A DNA stretch of 33,745 nt from an uncultured SAR116 cluster alpha proteobacterium (GCA_902530325.1 CACAAB010000017.1:1-33745), one strand, 5' to 3'. Positions 22,146 through 32,455 are shown, counted from the first letter of the stretch. Notes: generated by a model from the sequence alone, not told the origin. Made by a program: numbers and translations.

Positions 22146-22661
22146 ATGAAAATCAAAAAAGTTATAATTGGCATTGGAGGCAATATAAGATCAGATGAAG
22201 GATTACATCCAATTGATATTGCTTTAAAGGCAATTCATATTATGAAAGATTTTTCGATCAACGTTAAAAAACAATCAAGTTGGTATGAAACAGAACCAAT
22301 TCCCAAAAGTGATCAGCCTAATTTTTATAATTGTATTTTACTGGCAAACACTACCTTGAATGAATTGGATGTTTTAAAGTCGTTGCATAAAATTGAACAT
22401 ATGTTTGGAAGAAGAAGAAAAGAAGTAAATGAATCTAGAGTAATCGATTTAGACCTTATTGATTATTCAAATAAAATATTAAAAAACACAGAAATTATTA
22501 TCCCACATCCAAGAGCTCATGAAAGACGATTTGTAATGGAACCACTAGCTGAATTAGATGAAAACTGGTTTCATCCAATTTTAAAAAAAAACGTAAATAA
22601 AATTTTAATAGGTTTAAAAGATCAAAAAATTAAGATCTATAGAGAGAGAATTATCATTTGA
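22146..22661 (+). CDS. folK: 6-hydroxymethyl-7,8-dihydropterin pyrophosphokinase
   Basis: Cytoplasmic folate-pathway enzyme that moves pyrophosphate from ATP to the pterin. Visible family blocks: GIGGNIRSDEG at 9-19, SSWYETEPIPKSDQPNFYN at 39-57, LHKIEHMFGRRRKE near 80-93, RVIDLDLIDYS near 98-108 with the two metal-binding Asp, and IPHPRAHERRFVMEPL near 119-134. At 171 residues the length is normal. Placement between smpB and rpoZ is common in Alphaproteobacteria. A Shine-Dalgarno is not obvious. Confidence 0.95.
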   Translation: MKIKKVIIGIGGNIRSDEGLHPIDIALKAIHIMKDFSINVKKQSSWYETEPIPKSDQPNFYNCILLANTTLNELDVLKSLHKIEHMFGRRRKEVNESRVIDLDLIDYSNKILKNTEIIIPHPRAHERRFVMEPLAELDENWFHPILKKNVNKILIGLKDQKIKIYRERIII

Positions 22662-22709
22662 TTTTTGAAAGTTTTTTATTTAATAAGATAAATTTGGAGG
22701 TTTAAAATT

Positions 22710-23114
22710 ATGGCTCGTGTTACTGTAGAAGATTGTGTAAAAAGGATTCCTAATAGATTTGATCTGGTTATTGCAGCTGCTCAACGTTCTAGAGAAATCT
22801 CAAATGGTATTGCTATAGAAGTTGATAGAGATAATGATAAAAATCCAGTTGTATCTCTTCGTGAAATCGCTGCAGAGGCAATCGATGCTGAGAGTTTACA
22901 AGAAAGATTTATTAGATCAATGCAAAAAAACTTGATCAAAGAAGATAATAATATTGAGGATGAGGCTTCATTAGAAGAGGAATTTGCTGCCTATTTAAAT
23001 GAAAATAAATCTGAATCAATTACAGACAGTGAATTTACTTTTGAAAAAGATAAGTTACATGAAGAAAATAAGTTTGTTGATATATCTGAGGAATTAATTA
23101 AAAACGAAGATTAG
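22710..23114 (+). CDS. rpoZ: DNA-directed RNA polymerase omega subunit
   Basis: Small subunit that helps assemble RNA polymerase and, in many Proteobacteria, forms part of a (p)ppGpp site. The front, [20 protein letters not shown] (1-20), then [10 protein letters not shown] and REIAAEAID, is the conserved core. The acidic tail of about 50 residues makes it longer (134) than E. coli omega (91), usual for alphaproteobacteria. A clear GGAGG ribosome site lies before the ATG. The (p)ppGpp synthetase gene follows 67 bases later, so the stringent-response enzyme and its polymerase partner are linked. Confidence 0.97.
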   Translation: MARVTVEDCVKRIPNRFDLVIAAAQRSREISNGIAIEVDRDNDKNPVVSLREIAAEAIDAESLQERFIRSMQKNLIKEDNNIEDEASLEEEFAAYLNENKSESITDSEFTFEKDKLHEENKFVDISEELIKNED

Positions 23115-23181
23115 ATAAATTTCATTAATTTTATTTGCATTTAATATAGATATGAATATTTTTATAATATAATATTATTAT

Positions 23182-25299
23182 ATGAGTTTAACTGCATCCA
23201 AACTTTATAAAAAAATATCTCAATATGATAATCTTGTTTCTTATGAAACAATTAAAAAAGCATATAATTTATCTAAAAAAGCTCATGCAAACCAGTTTAG
23301 GGGGAGTGGTGAAAAATATTTTACTCATCCATTGGCAGTTGCTGATTATTTAATTCAAATGAAATTGGACTCTTCTACTATAATTACCGCACTTCTACAT
23401 GATGTTGTTGAAGATAGCGAAATCACTCTTGAAAACATTAAAGATGAATTTGGAATTGAAATTTCAAAGCTTGTTGATGGTGTGACTAAATTGTCTAAAC
23501 TAGATCTCAAATTTGGATTTGCTCAAGCAGAAAATTTTAGAAAACTATTATTAGCTTCATCAGATGACATTAGAGTGTTATTGGTTAAGCTCGCAGATAG
23601 ATTGCACAATATTAGAACCATTAATGGAATTAAAAATAATAATAAAAGGGCAAAAATTTGTTATGAAACTCTAGAAATTTTTGCACCCTTAGCTGAACGT
23701 CTAGGTATTAATGCTATACAAAGAGAATTAGAGGATAGATGCTTTGCAGTTTTAAAACCTGAAACACGTGATTCAATTTTAAAGCGTTTAAAACTAATTT
23801 ATTCTCAAGATGAACTTAATATCCCTCATATTACAAAAGAAATTCAAACTCTTTTAAAAAAAAATAATATCAAAAGTCATGTAACTGGAAGAATAAAAAG
23901 TAGTTATTCAATTTGGAAAAAAATGCAATACAAAAATCTTAGTATGGATCAATTATCAGATATTATGGCCTTTAGAGTTATCGTTGATAATGTGACTAAT
24001 TGTTATAAAAGCATTGGTATATTGCATCAAGAATATACGGCAATAATGGGGCGTTTTAAGGATTATATCTCTGCACCAAAACGAAATGGATATCAATCAC
24101 TTCATTCAAGTTTAATTGGTCCAAAAAAAACAAGAATTGAGGTGCAAATAAGAACTTCAGTAATGAATGAATTTGCTCTTAATGGAGTTGCTGCTCATTG
24201 GATTTATAAAGAGGGTGCTTATTGGTCTGAAGGTTTAAAGTATAAGTGGGTTCGTGAATTAATTCAGATCATTGAGGAGAGCAATGAACCAGAAGAATTC
24301 TTAGAAAACACAAAATTAGAAATGTATAATGACCAAGTTTTTTGTTTTACACCAAAAGGAAATTTAATAATTCTACCTAAAGGGGCTAATGCAGTCGATT
24401 TCTCATATGCTGTGCATTCTGAAGTTGGAAACTCAGCTGTTGGAGTAAAAATTAATAACAAAAATAGATTGATGACAACTGAAATCAAAAATGGAGATCA
24501 AGTAGAAATTTTAACTTCTAAAAGTGGGTTTCCAGATCCAAAATGGATTGAAATATGTATTACTGGAAAAGCTAAATCTGCAATTAAAAGATTTATTAGA
24601 AAACAAGAAATAAAAGAATTTTTACAATTAGGTACTGCATTGCTACAAAAAGAATATAGGCAACAAAATAAAAGAATGCATGAAAAAAGCTTGAGCAGAG
24701 TAATAAACGAATTTGGTTTATTAGATTTAGAAGAATTATTAATTGAAATTGGAAAGGGAAATATTAAATCAAGAGAAGTTTTAAGTTTTTTATATCCAGA
24801 AAAACAAAATGCTAAACATAAGTTACCGGTATTAAAAAAACCTCACAAACAAAAATCTATGAAAATTAAAGGGGCAATATCTGGCATGGCTATACATTAT
24901 GCACATTGTTGTCATCCATTACCCGGTGAAAGAATTGTTGGAATTGTTACAACTGGAAAAGGAATTACAGTGCATGCATTAGATTGTTTTGCACTTGAAA
25001 AGTTTAATGATATGCCTGAAGTATGGCTCGAAATATCTTGGGATAGAGAAGGTGAGTCATTTCATAGAGGCAGTTTAGTAACAGTTTTATCAAACGAGCC
25101 TGGTAGTTTGGCTGATATAACAAAAATAATTAGTGTAAATGATGGAAATATTTCTAATATTCAAGTAGTTTCAAGAAGCTTAGATTATTATAAATTTAAC
25201 ATTGATTTAGAGGTTAGAAACTTAAATCATTTAAATCAAATAATCGTTGCAATGAGATTATCTCAATTTGTTGAAAGCGTTGAAAGAGGTAAAGATTAA
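23182..25299 (+). CDS. rel: Bifunctional (p)ppGpp synthetase/hydrolase
   Basis: Central stringent-response enzyme of 705 residues, likely the only one of its kind here. HD hydrolase domain: His49 (THP), His73-Asp74 (LLHDVVED) and LADRLHN at 137-143. Synthetase domain at about 235-345 with RFKD at 291-294, the RxKD form found in bifunctional Rel/SpoT and not the ExDD of monofunctional RelA, then RNGYQSLHSS at 301-310. TGS domain about 384-446 (FCFTPKG to VEILTSK); zinc-finger-like HYAHCCHPLPG; C-terminal ACT domain from about 630. All catalytic residues for both activities are present. The final bases overlap the next frame. Confidence 0.97.
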   Translation: MSLTASKLYKKISQYDNLVSYETIKKAYNLSKKAHANQFRGSGEKYFTHPLAVADYLIQMKLDSSTIITALLHDVVEDSEITLENIKDEFGIEISKLVDGVTKLSKLDLKFGFAQAENFRKLLLASSDDIRVLLVKLADRLHNIRTINGIKNNNKRAKICYETLEIFAPLAERLGINAIQRELEDRCFAVLKPETRDSILKRLKLIYSQDELNIPHITKEIQTLLKKNNIKSHVTGRIKSSYSIWKKMQYKNLSMDQLSDIMAFRVIVDNVTNCYKSIGILHQEYTAIMGRFKDYISAPKRNGYQSLHSSLIGPKKTRIEVQIRTSVMNEFALNGVAAHWIYKEGAYWSEGLKYKWVRELIQIIEESNEPEEFLENTKLEMYNDQVFCFTPKGNLIILPKGANAVDFSYAVHSEVGNSAVGVKINNKNRLMTTEIKNGDQVEILTSKSGFPDPKWIEICITGKAKSAIKRFIRKQEIKEFLQLGTALLQKEYRQQNKRMHEKSLSRVINEFGLLDLEELLIEIGKGNIKSREVLSFLYPEKQNAKHKLPVLKKPHKQKSMKIKGAISGMAIHYAHCCHPLPGERIVGIVTTGKGITVHALDCFALEKFNDMPEVWLEISWDREGESFHRGSLVTVLSNEPGSLADITKIISVNDGNISNIQVVSRSLDYYKFNIDLEVRNLNHLNQIIVAMRLSQFVESVERGKD

Positions 25300-25810
25300 A
25301 TGGAGTGTTGAGATAATTAATACTAACTTGCATTTTAAAAATTTAGCAAACAAGATAAATAGAATCATTTCCTATTATAAATTAAGGCTAGCACGATTGC
25401 CTGCCTCATCTTATGCAATTTCATCTGGTTTTGCTTGTGGATCGATGGTGTCATTTACACCACTTTTAGGTTTGCATTTTGTATTAGCTATAATTTTTGC
25501 TTATATGATAAGAGGAAATTTTATTGCTGCATTAATTGGGACTGTAGTTGGTAATCCAATTACTTTTCCTTTTATCTGGGGATTGATATATAAAGTTGGA
25601 ACTCATGTTACACCTATCAAAGAGACCACATTAAATAATGATATTAATTTTGAAATGATAATTAATCAAACATATGAAATTTTTTTCCCAATGCTTGTGG
25701 GTGGTATTATTGTTGCTCCTTTAGTATGGGTAATAACATATTTATTAGTTTATAGCTTTATTTCTTCTTACAAGTTAAGAAAAAACAAAAAAAATAAAAG
25801 GACGTTGTAG
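25268..25810 (+). CDS. DUF2062-family membrane protein
   Basis: An inner-membrane protein of up to 180 residues. The conserved core is RLARLPASSYAISSGFACGSM then VSFTPLLGLHFVLAI, typical of DUF2062 proteins, with two further helices (AALIGTVVGNPITFPFIWGL and MLVGGIIVAPLVWVITYLL) and a basic tail. Function of the family is unknown; it often sits between rel and pdxJ in Alphaproteobacteria. The start is uncertain: the frame opens with TTG codons at 25268 and 25271, inside the end of rel, and a TTG near 25328 is also possible. The TAG stop overlaps the pdxJ GTG. Confidence 0.85.
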   Translation: MLKALKEVKIKWSVEIINTNLHFKNLANKINRIISYYKLRLARLPASSYAISSGFACGSMVSFTPLLGLHFVLAIIFAYMIRGNFIAALIGTVVGNPITFPFIWGLIYKVGTHVTPIKETTLNNDINFEMIINQTYEIFFPMLVGGIIVAPLVWVITYLLVYSFISSYKLRKNKKNKRTL

Positions 25811-26547
25811 TGGAAAGACATGTAAGATTAGGGGTTAATATAGACCATGTTGCAACATTAAGAAATGCTCGAGGTGAAGACTATCCAAAAGTTGTGGAAG
25901 CTGCAAAAATTGCTGAAAAATCAGGTGCAGACTTAATAACTGTTCACGTTAGAGAAGATAGAAGGCACATAAACGAACAGGATTTAGGAGATATTTTAAA
26001 TGTTATTAATATCCCTGTAAACCTTGAAATTGCTGCGAATACAGAAATGGTAAACATTGCTTCTTATTATAAACCTGATTCTGTATGTTTTGTTCCAGAA
26101 AAACGACAGGAAGTCACTACTGAAGGCGGTTTAGATGTTATAAAAAACTTTGATAATTTAAAAAGAACTTTAAAATCTTTATCAAATACTAATATAAAGA
26201 TTTCAATTTTTATAGACCCTGATAAAGATCAATTAATTGCAACTAACAAATTAGGAATAAAAACAGTTGAGTTTCATACTGGAAGTTATGCAAATGCCTT
26301 TTCAAAACAAAAAAATGTAAAATTTGAATTAAATAAAATTATTGAAAGTACCGCTTTTGCTAAAAAAATAGGGTTAATATGTCATGCAGGACATGGTTTG
26401 ACATTTAATAACGTAACTTCAATTGCATCGATACAAGATATTGTTGAACTAAATATAGGCCATTTTATTATTGCCAATTCTATTTTTTATGGTTTAGAAA
26501 ATACAATATTAAAAATGCGTGACATAATTGCACAAGCTATAAAATGA
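25810..26547 (+). CDS. pdxJ: Pyridoxine 5'-phosphate synthase
   Basis: Cytoplasmic TIM-barrel enzyme that closes the pyridine ring of vitamin B6 from 3-amino-2-oxopropyl phosphate and deoxyxylulose phosphate. LGVNIDHVATLRNARGEDYP at 7-26 is the family's opening block with His of the active site; ITVHVREDRRHI near 44-55, LEIAANTEM near 76-84, CFVPEKRQEVTTEGG near 98-112 and CHAGHGLTFNN near 198-208 follow. 245 residues, normal length. Starts with GTG overlapping the upstream stop by one base and overlaps acpS by four (ATGA), so it is tightly coupled. Confidence 0.97.
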   Translation: MERHVRLGVNIDHVATLRNARGEDYPKVVEAAKIAEKSGADLITVHVREDRRHINEQDLGDILNVINIPVNLEIAANTEMVNIASYYKPDSVCFVPEKRQEVTTEGGLDVIKNFDNLKRTLKSLSNTNIKISIFIDPDKDQLIATNKLGIKTVEFHTGSYANAFSKQKNVKFELNKIIESTAFAKKIGLICHAGHGLTFNNVTSIASIQDIVELNIGHFIIANSIFYGLENTILKMRDIIAQAIK

Positions 26548-26951
26548 TTATTGGAGTTGGAACAGATATTCTTAATGTAGAAAGAATAAAAAAAATTTTA
26601 AAAAAATATGATCAAAAATTTATTAATCGTATTTACGGAAAGAATGAAGTTCTAATTTCACAAGGCAAATTAAACAATTCTGATAATTTTTTTGGAAAAA
26701 GGTTTGCAGCAAAAGAAGCAACTTGGAAAGCCCTAAGTTCTATTAGGGGTGAAGGTTTGTTTTTTAAAGAAATAGAAATTTTAAATGACCCCAATGGAAA
26801 ACCATATTTATTTTTTTCAGGTAAAACAAAAAAATATATTGAAAAAAAAGAAAAAAAATTCAATGCCAAATTAAGATTTGATATTTCTTTATCTGATGAA
26901 AATCCTTTCGTTGTTGCATTTGTTATAATTTCACTTGCTCCTCATGTTTAG
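26544..26951 (+). CDS. acpS: Holo-[acyl-carrier-protein] synthase
   Basis: Transfers the phosphopantetheine arm from CoA to acyl carrier protein, switching on fatty-acid synthesis. The start IIGVGTDILNVERI (2-15) carries the magnesium-binding Asp8; FFGKRFAAKEATWKAL at about 49-64 carries the Glu of the second metal site. 135 residues, near the family's usual 120-130. Its ATG overlaps the pdxJ stop by four bases. Confidence 0.96.
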   Translation: MIIGVGTDILNVERIKKILKKYDQKFINRIYGKNEVLISQGKLNNSDNFFGKRFAAKEATWKALSSIRGEGLFFKEIEILNDPNGKPYLFFSGKTKKYIEKKEKKFNAKLRFDISLSDENPFVVAFVIISLAPHV

Positions 26952-27003
26952 GTATTGCATAAAGTAGACTGTAAAAATAACTCATATTGTTGGAGTATAT
27001 TTA

Positions 27004-27729
27004 ATGAAGAATTCCTTTAAAGAGCTTTTTAAAACTCTTTTAATTGCTGGCTCAATAGCAATTTTTTTTCGTTCTATTTTTTTTGAACCCTTCAACATAC
27101 CCTCAGGTTCAATGATTCCAACTTTATTAGTTGGTGATTATTTATTTGTATCAAAATATTCTTATGGATATTCAAAATATAGTTTTCCTTTTGGTTTAGG
27201 TCCAATCAAAGATAGAGTTTTATATAAAACACCACAAAGAGGAGATGTGATTGTTTTTAGAAAACCAGGAGATGAAACTATTGACTACATAAAGAGGTTA
27301 GTTGCACTTCCAAATGATACTGTACAAGTAAAAGAGGGTATTCTTTATATTAACTCAAAAAAGGCTAAAAGAATAAAGACAAATATTGGAATAATGAAAA
27401 ATATATTTGGTGATGAAAAAGTTTTTACACAATATGATGAGACTTTTGATGGTTCGAACACTCATAAGATTATTGAGGCCAGTGATAATGATCCATTTGA
27501 TGATACAATTTTATTTAAAGTTCCAGCAGATCATTTTTTCTTTATGGGAGATAATCGAGATAATAGTAGAGATAGTAGGACACCAGAGGTTGGTTTTGTA
27601 CCAAAGAAAAATTTAATAGGTAAAGCAGAGATAATTTTTTTCTCACATAATAGTACTGCTTCAATTTTTGAATTTTGGAAATGGCATAAAGCCATAAGAT
27701 TTTCAAGAGTAGGTAAGGCGATAGAATAG
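27004..27729 (+). CDS. lepB: Signal peptidase I
   Basis: Membrane-bound serine protease that cleaves signal peptides, including those predicted here for the binding proteins and paired secreted proteins. One N-terminal membrane helix (about 9-27), catalytic Ser36 in PSGSMIPTLLVGD, catalytic Lys97 in YIKRLVALPNDTV, and the conserved FFMGDNRDNSRDSR box near 179-192 ending in the VGFVP segment. 241 residues, normal for alphaproteobacteria. Its TAG overlaps the rnc GTG by one base. Confidence 0.97.
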   Translation: MKNSFKELFKTLLIAGSIAIFFRSIFFEPFNIPSGSMIPTLLVGDYLFVSKYSYGYSKYSFPFGLGPIKDRVLYKTPQRGDVIVFRKPGDETIDYIKRLVALPNDTVQVKEGILYINSKKAKRIKTNIGIMKNIFGDEKVFTQYDETFDGSNTHKIIEASDNDPFDDTILFKVPADHFFFMGDNRDNSRDSRTPEVGFVPKKNLIGKAEIIFFSHNSTASIFEFWKWHKAIRFSRVGKAIE

Positions 27730-28400
27730 TGTATATAAATAAACTTGAAAAAAATATTAATTACAAATTTAAAAATATTGCTTTATTAGAAGAAGCTATT
27801 ACCCATTCAAGTTATCAAAAAAGCAACATAAATATCAAAAAAGAAAATTATGAAAGATTAGAGTTTCTAGGTGATAGAGTTTTAGGGTTAGTGTTATCAG
27901 AATATTTTTTTAAAACTTTCCCCGAAGCAAAAGAAGGTGAACTAGACAGCTATTTTCAAAAATATGCTAATCAAGAAAAATTATATCATTATGCAAAAAG
28001 TATTAATCTTTGCTCTTTTTTAAAGACACAAAAGGGAGATAATTTAGAAAATAACAAATCTATATTGAGTGATGTTATTGAAGCAATTATTGGAGCAATT
28101 TATATTGATACAGGATTAAAAAATTGTCAAAATTTTATAATAAATAACATTATAGATAAAGATTTACATAATTCTAAAGATTTAAAACATCCTAAATCCA
28201 TTCTTCAAGAATATTGTTTAAACAAATATAAAACTTTACCAAAATATAGCGTTTTAAATAAATCTGGAAATGAACATGAACCTACATATGAAGTTTGTGT
28301 ATATATTAAAAATCACGACGTGGTTTCTGCAACAGGTTCTAATTTAAAAAAAGCTGAAGAAGCTGCAGCAACAAAATTACTTAATGTTTTGAAATTTTAA
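27729..28400 (+). CDS. rnc: Ribonuclease III
   Basis: Double-strand-specific endoribonuclease for rRNA and mRNA processing. The signature ERLEFLGDRVLG (42-53) gives Glu45 and Asp49, and LSDVIEAIIGAIYID gives Asp115 and Glu118, the four metal-binding acids. The double-stranded-RNA-binding domain lies at about 152-223 (HPKSILQEY, GNEHEPTYEV, NLKKAEEAAA). 223 residues, normal. GTG start overlapping lepB by one base; era comes next, the usual rnc-era pair. Confidence 0.97.
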   Translation: MYINKLEKNINYKFKNIALLEEAITHSSYQKSNINIKKENYERLEFLGDRVLGLVLSEYFFKTFPEAKEGELDSYFQKYANQEKLYHYAKSINLCSFLKTQKGDNLENNKSILSDVIEAIIGAIYIDTGLKNCQNFIINNIIDKDLHNSKDLKHPKSILQEYCLNKYKTLPKYSVLNKSGNEHEPTYEVCVYIKNHDVVSATGSNLKKAEEAAATKLLNVLKF

Positions 28401-28430
28401 AGTTATTAATAAAAGTGGTATTAAATTAAT

Positions 28431-29348
28431 TTGAAAAAAAGAGATTTTAAATCAGGTTTTGTAAATTTGGTTGGGGTACCAAATTCAGGGAAATCTACTC
28501 TAATAAATAAATTAGTAGGAAAAAAGATTTCTATAGTATCTCATAAAGTACAAACTACAAGATTTTGTATTAGAGGTATTTGTAATGTTGATCTAACTGA
28601 TAAATTAAAATCTCAAATAATTTTTGTTGATACACCTGGTATGTTTTTACCAAAAAGAAGACTTGAAAAAGCTATGGTGAATGCTGCGTGGTCTGAGTTA
28701 AATTTAACTGATAAAGTTGTTTATATTCACGATGTTTTAAAAAAAATAGACAATAACACTAAAGAAATAATTGAAAAAATTTTTGAAATAAAATCAGATG
28801 TAATTTTAATTTTAAATAAAATTGATTTGTTACCGAAAGACGATCTTCTCAAAAAAATTTCTGAAATTAAAAATCTTTATAACTTTGAAGAAACATTTTT
28901 GATTTCTGCAAAAAATGGAAGTGGTTGTAACAAGTTAATAGAATATTTAGCACAAAAAATGCCACCTCACTCTTTTTTTTATGATGAAAATACTATTTCA
29001 GATTTACCTCAATCTATTTTAGCTTCTGAAATCACAAGGGAAAAGTTGTTTAAAAATCTTAATCAAGAATTGCCATATAATCTTACTGTTGAAACAGAAA
29101 AATGGGTAGTTAATCCTGATGAAAGTGTTAATATCCAGCAGACGATATATATTAATAAACAAAGCTATAAACCTATAATATTAGGAAAACAAGGTCAAAA
29201 CATAAAAAGAATTGGCACTTTAGCTCGTAAAGAACTTGAAAAATTATTAGATTGTAAAATTCATTTATTTTTGCATATTAAACTCAAAAAAAATTGGATG
29301 GATGATCCATCGAAATACTTTTCTGTTGGCTTGAATTATAATGCCTGA
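28431..29348 (+). CDS. era: GTPase Era
   Basis: GTPase that helps mature the 30S ribosomal subunit by binding the 3' end of 16S rRNA. G1 GVPNSGKST at 15-23, effector region VQTTRF near 42-47, G3 DTPG near 66-69, G4 NKID near 129-132, G5 SAKNG. The C-terminal KH domain contains ILGKQGQNIKRIG near 259-271. 305 residues. The start is a TTG at 28431 with no clear ribosome site. The last eight bases overlap recO. Confidence 0.96.
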   Translation: MKKRDFKSGFVNLVGVPNSGKSTLINKLVGKKISIVSHKVQTTRFCIRGICNVDLTDKLKSQIIFVDTPGMFLPKRRLEKAMVNAAWSELNLTDKVVYIHDVLKKIDNNTKEIIEKIFEIKSDVILILNKIDLLPKDDLLKKISEIKNLYNFEETFLISAKNGSGCNKLIEYLAQKMPPHSFFYDENTISDLPQSILASEITREKLFKNLNQELPYNLTVETEKWVVNPDESVNIQQTIYINKQSYKPIILGKQGQNIKRIGTLARKELEKLLDCKIHLFLHIKLKKNWMDDPSKYFSVGLNYNA

Positions 29349-30099
29349 ATGGAATGATGTTGGGATAATATTATCTGCTAAAAAATACGGTGAACGAGGT
29401 CTTATAATTAATATTTTGACAGAGGAACATGGACGTTACGTAGCTTGGATTAATAATTATAAAACCAAAAGAATTTTACCTAGTGTCCAACCTGGCAATT
29501 TAGTTAAAGTATTTTGGAAATCCAGAATAATTGAACAAATGGGAAGTTTTAAAATTGAACAAATTTCATCAATTTCAGGAAAGATTTTTGATGAAAAACT
29601 TAAATTACAAGCTTTAACATCATTATGTTCTTTATTAGAAAAATTTTTACCTGAAAGAGAAAGTTATTCTGAGGTTTTCTATGCAACAAAGGCCTTCTTA
29701 AATGTTTTAGCAATCAACGATGAACTTGATAATAAACAATGGATTAAAGGTTATTTGAAATGGGAAATTGGATTGTTATCATCAATTGGTTTTTCTTTAG
29801 ATTTAAAACAATGTGCTGTAACTGGACAAAAAAATAATTTACATTATGTAAGCCCAAGAACTGGAAAAGCAGTATCAAAGGAAGGTGCTGGAAAATTTGC
29901 TCCTAAACTCTTAAAATTGCCAATGTTTTTAGGAGGAGTTGAAGTCGTTGGATCAAGTATTCATGAGGAGATTATTATGGGGTTAAATATAACAACTTTT
30001 TTTTTCAAAAATAAATTATTATTATCTATTAATGACTCTAGAATTACGAATTTACCAAATCCTAGAAATAGATTAGAAAATATGATTAAAAAACTATAA
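29341..30099 (+). CDS. recO: DNA repair protein RecO
   Basis: Recombination mediator that loads RecA on gapped single-stranded DNA with RecR. The front, [20 protein letters not shown] and [14 protein letters not shown], is the OB-fold of alphaproteobacterial RecO; the helical part has [18 protein letters not shown] and [21 protein letters not shown], the segment of the family zinc-finger-like region but with only one Cys left. 252 residues. Eight-base overlap with era implies coupled translation. Confidence 0.93.
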   Translation: MPEWNDVGIILSAKKYGERGLIINILTEEHGRYVAWINNYKTKRILPSVQPGNLVKVFWKSRIIEQMGSFKIEQISSISGKIFDEKLKLQALTSLCSLLEKFLPERESYSEVFYATKAFLNVLAINDELDNKQWIKGYLKWEIGLLSSIGFSLDLKQCAVTGQKNNLHYVSPRTGKAVSKEGAGKFAPKLLKLPMFLGGVEVVGSSIHEEIIMGLNITTFFFKNKLLLSINDSRITNLPNPRNRLENMIKKL

Positions 30100-30116
30100 T
30101 TATAGAGAGTTATTTT

Positions 30117-32333
30117 ATGGAAAATGAAGATTTACAAAATGAAAATATAAGTCTTACCCCTTTTTCAAAAGCAATCTCAGAGCGATATCTTACGTATGCT
30201 TTATCAACAATAACATCAAGATCTTTACCAGATGTAAGAGATGGTTTAAAGCCTGTTCATAGAAGAGTTTTGTTTGCTATGATGCAATTAAAACTAAATC
30301 ACAATGTATCATTCAAAAAGTCTGCTCGTGTTGTAGGTGATGTAATGGGAAAATTTCATCCTCATGGGGATGCTGCAATTTATGAGTCGATGGTACGAAT
30401 GGCTCAGGATTTTGCATTGAGATATCCTTTAGTTGATGGTCAGGGTAATTTTGGTAACATCGATGGAGATAACGCAGCAGCCATGCGATATACAGAGGCA
30501 AGAATGTCTAAGGCAGCAGAATTGTTATTAGCTGATATTGATAAAGATACTGTAGATTTTAGAGTTACTTATGATGACGAAGGTAAAGAGCCTGTTGTAT
30601 TGCCTTCAGCCTTCCCTAATTTATTGGCTAATGGATCGCAAGGTATTGCTGTTGGGATGGCAACTTCAATTCCTCCTCATAATATTTACGAATTAATTGA
30701 CGCTCTTTGTCATTTAATCAAATTTCCAAATGCATCTGATACTACGATTTCTAATTTTGTAAAAGGACCAGATTTTCCTACTGGAGGTATTTTAGTTGAA
30801 CCAACATTATCAATTGAAAACTCTTATAAAAATGGAAAAGGAAGTTTTAGGTTAAGATCTAGATGGAATATTGAAAATATAAAAGGTGGACAATGGAAAA
30901 TAATCATAAGTGAAATTCCTTACCAAGTTCAAAAAAGTAGATTGTTAGAAAAAATCTCTGAATTGATGGATAATAAATCTCTTCCAATGCTTTCTGATAT
31001 AAGGGATGAAAGTGCAGAAAATATTAGAATAGTGATTGAGCCCAAAAGTCGAAATTTATCGCCTGAAATGATTATGGAAACACTTTTTAAAAAAACTGAC
31101 TTAGAGGTAAGATTTTCTCTAAATTTAAATGTAATTGATAATAAAAATATACCTGGTGTGAAATCTTTAAAAGAAGCATTGAAATCTTGGTTAGATCATA
31201 GACAAATCATTCTTCAGAGAAAAAGTAAATATAGATTAAATCAAATTGAAAATAGAATTAACATCTTAAATGGTTATATAATTGTATATTTAAACCTTGA
31301 CAAAGTTATTGAAATTATAAGAGAAGAAGACAATCCTAGGGTAGTTTTAATGTCTTATTTTAAGATTAATGATATTCAGGCTAATGCTATTTTAGATATG
31401 CGTCTACGTTCACTTAGAAAGTTAGAAGAAATTGAACTTAGAAATGAACTTAATAAGCTAGAAAATGAACAAAATAATCTAAATGAAATTTTGAATAACA
31501 TTGATGTTCAATGGAAAGAAATTTATTCAGACATTAAAAGTCTAAAGAAAGATTTTAAAGATATTTCATATAGAAAAACAGAAATTAGTGACTTACCTTT
31601 AGTTGAAGAATTTGATGAAGATCAATTTGTAACTAAAGAACCAATAACAATAATTTTATCTGATCAGGGTTGGATTAGAACTCAAAAAAATCATTTAAAT
31701 GATGATGTCGAACTTAAATATAGGGAAGGTGATAAAGAGAAATTTAAAATAAATGCCTTTACTACTGATAAGATAATTTTCTTTGCGGATAATGGAAGGT
31801 TTTTTTGTGTTTCTGCAAATAAACTTCCATCTGGTAGAGGATTTGGAGAGCCTATATCGCTTACTTTAGATCTCAAAGCAGAGAATAAAATAATATCTTG
31901 TTTCCCATTTTTTGAAGGAAATATAGTTGTGGCTCTAGAATCAGGTCATGGTTTTAAAATTAATACTTTAAATATTGTTGCACAGACAAAATCTGGAAAA
32001 CAAATTTTAAATACAAAAGGTGATAATAAAGCAAAAATATGTAAAAAAATTGAAGGAGATACTATTGCAGTTGTTGGAAATAACAGAAAATTATTAGTGT
32101 ATTCAATAGATGAAGTTCCTGAATTAAATAAGGGAAAAGGAGTTATACTTCAAAGATATAAAGACGGTACATTGTCTGATATAACTACATTTAATAAAGA
32201 GGATGGAATAATTTGGAAAATGACTGGTGGACGTCAGAGAACCGAAAAGGATATATTACCTTGGCAAGGTAAAAGAGGAGGAGCTGGAAGGATGGTGCCT
32301 AACGGATTTCCAAGACCACCAATTTTTAATTAA
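30117..32333 (+). CDS. parC: DNA topoisomerase IV subunit A
   Basis: Breaks and rejoins both DNA strands to unlink sister chromosomes, with ParE (not in this window). Counted residues: [15 protein letters not shown] at 36-50, [19 protein letters not shown] at 72-90, catalytic Tyr125 in [10 protein letters not shown]. Full N-terminal domain, tower and coiled-coil arms (about 330-490) and a C-terminal beta-pinwheel ending in [14 protein letters not shown]. 738 residues, fitting alphaproteobacterial ParC. At the quinolone-determining position equal to E. coli Ser80 it has Ala86; the E. coli Glu84 equivalent, Glu90, is kept. It ends the core gene run and is followed by a hairpin. Confidence 0.96.
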   Translation: MENEDLQNENISLTPFSKAISERYLTYALSTITSRSLPDVRDGLKPVHRRVLFAMMQLKLNHNVSFKKSARVVGDVMGKFHPHGDAAIYESMVRMAQDFALRYPLVDGQGNFGNIDGDNAAAMRYTEARMSKAAELLLADIDKDTVDFRVTYDDEGKEPVVLPSAFPNLLANGSQGIAVGMATSIPPHNIYELIDALCHLIKFPNASDTTISNFVKGPDFPTGGILVEPTLSIENSYKNGKGSFRLRSRWNIENIKGGQWKIIISEIPYQVQKSRLLEKISELMDNKSLPMLSDIRDESAENIRIVIEPKSRNLSPEMIMETLFKKTDLEVRFSLNLNVIDNKNIPGVKSLKEALKSWLDHRQIILQRKSKYRLNQIENRINILNGYIIVYLNLDKVIEIIREEDNPRVVLMSYFKINDIQANAILDMRLRSLRKLEEIELRNELNKLENEQNNLNEILNNIDVQWKEIYSDIKSLKKDFKDISYRKTEISDLPLVEEFDEDQFVTKEPITIILSDQGWIRTQKNHLNDDVELKYREGDKEKFKINAFTTDKIIFFADNGRFFCVSANKLPSGRGFGEPISLTLDLKAENKIISCFPFFEGNIVVALESGHGFKINTLNIVAQTKSGKQILNTKGDNKAKICKKIEGDTIAVVGNNRKLLVYSIDEVPELNKGKGVILQRYKDGTLSDITTFNKEDGIIWKMTGGRQRTEKDILPWQGKRGGAGRMVPNGFPRPPIFN

Positions 32334-32346
32334 AATTTACTTTCAT

Positions 32347-32375
32347 ATATTGTATCAATAAAGATTGATCAATAT
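32347..32375 (+). terminator. parC: Terminator-like hairpin after parC
   Basis: Left arm 32347-32358, right arm 32365-32375: eleven base pairs with one bulged T (32353) and a TAAAGA loop, followed by TTAT. Lies 14 bases past the parC stop; probably ends the core transcript. AT-rich stem, so strength is uncertain. Confidence 0.5.
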
Positions 32376-32455
32376 TTATGCATATTTATTTAACAGTATT
32401 TATTTTTAAATAATTAAATAAAATTCTTTAAATTAAGTTTAATTTTGTGTACTAA

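Noticed and set aside
27450-27465. GGTTCGAAC resembling a tRNA T-loop
   Set aside because: Inside lepB coding sequence with no cloverleaf around it.
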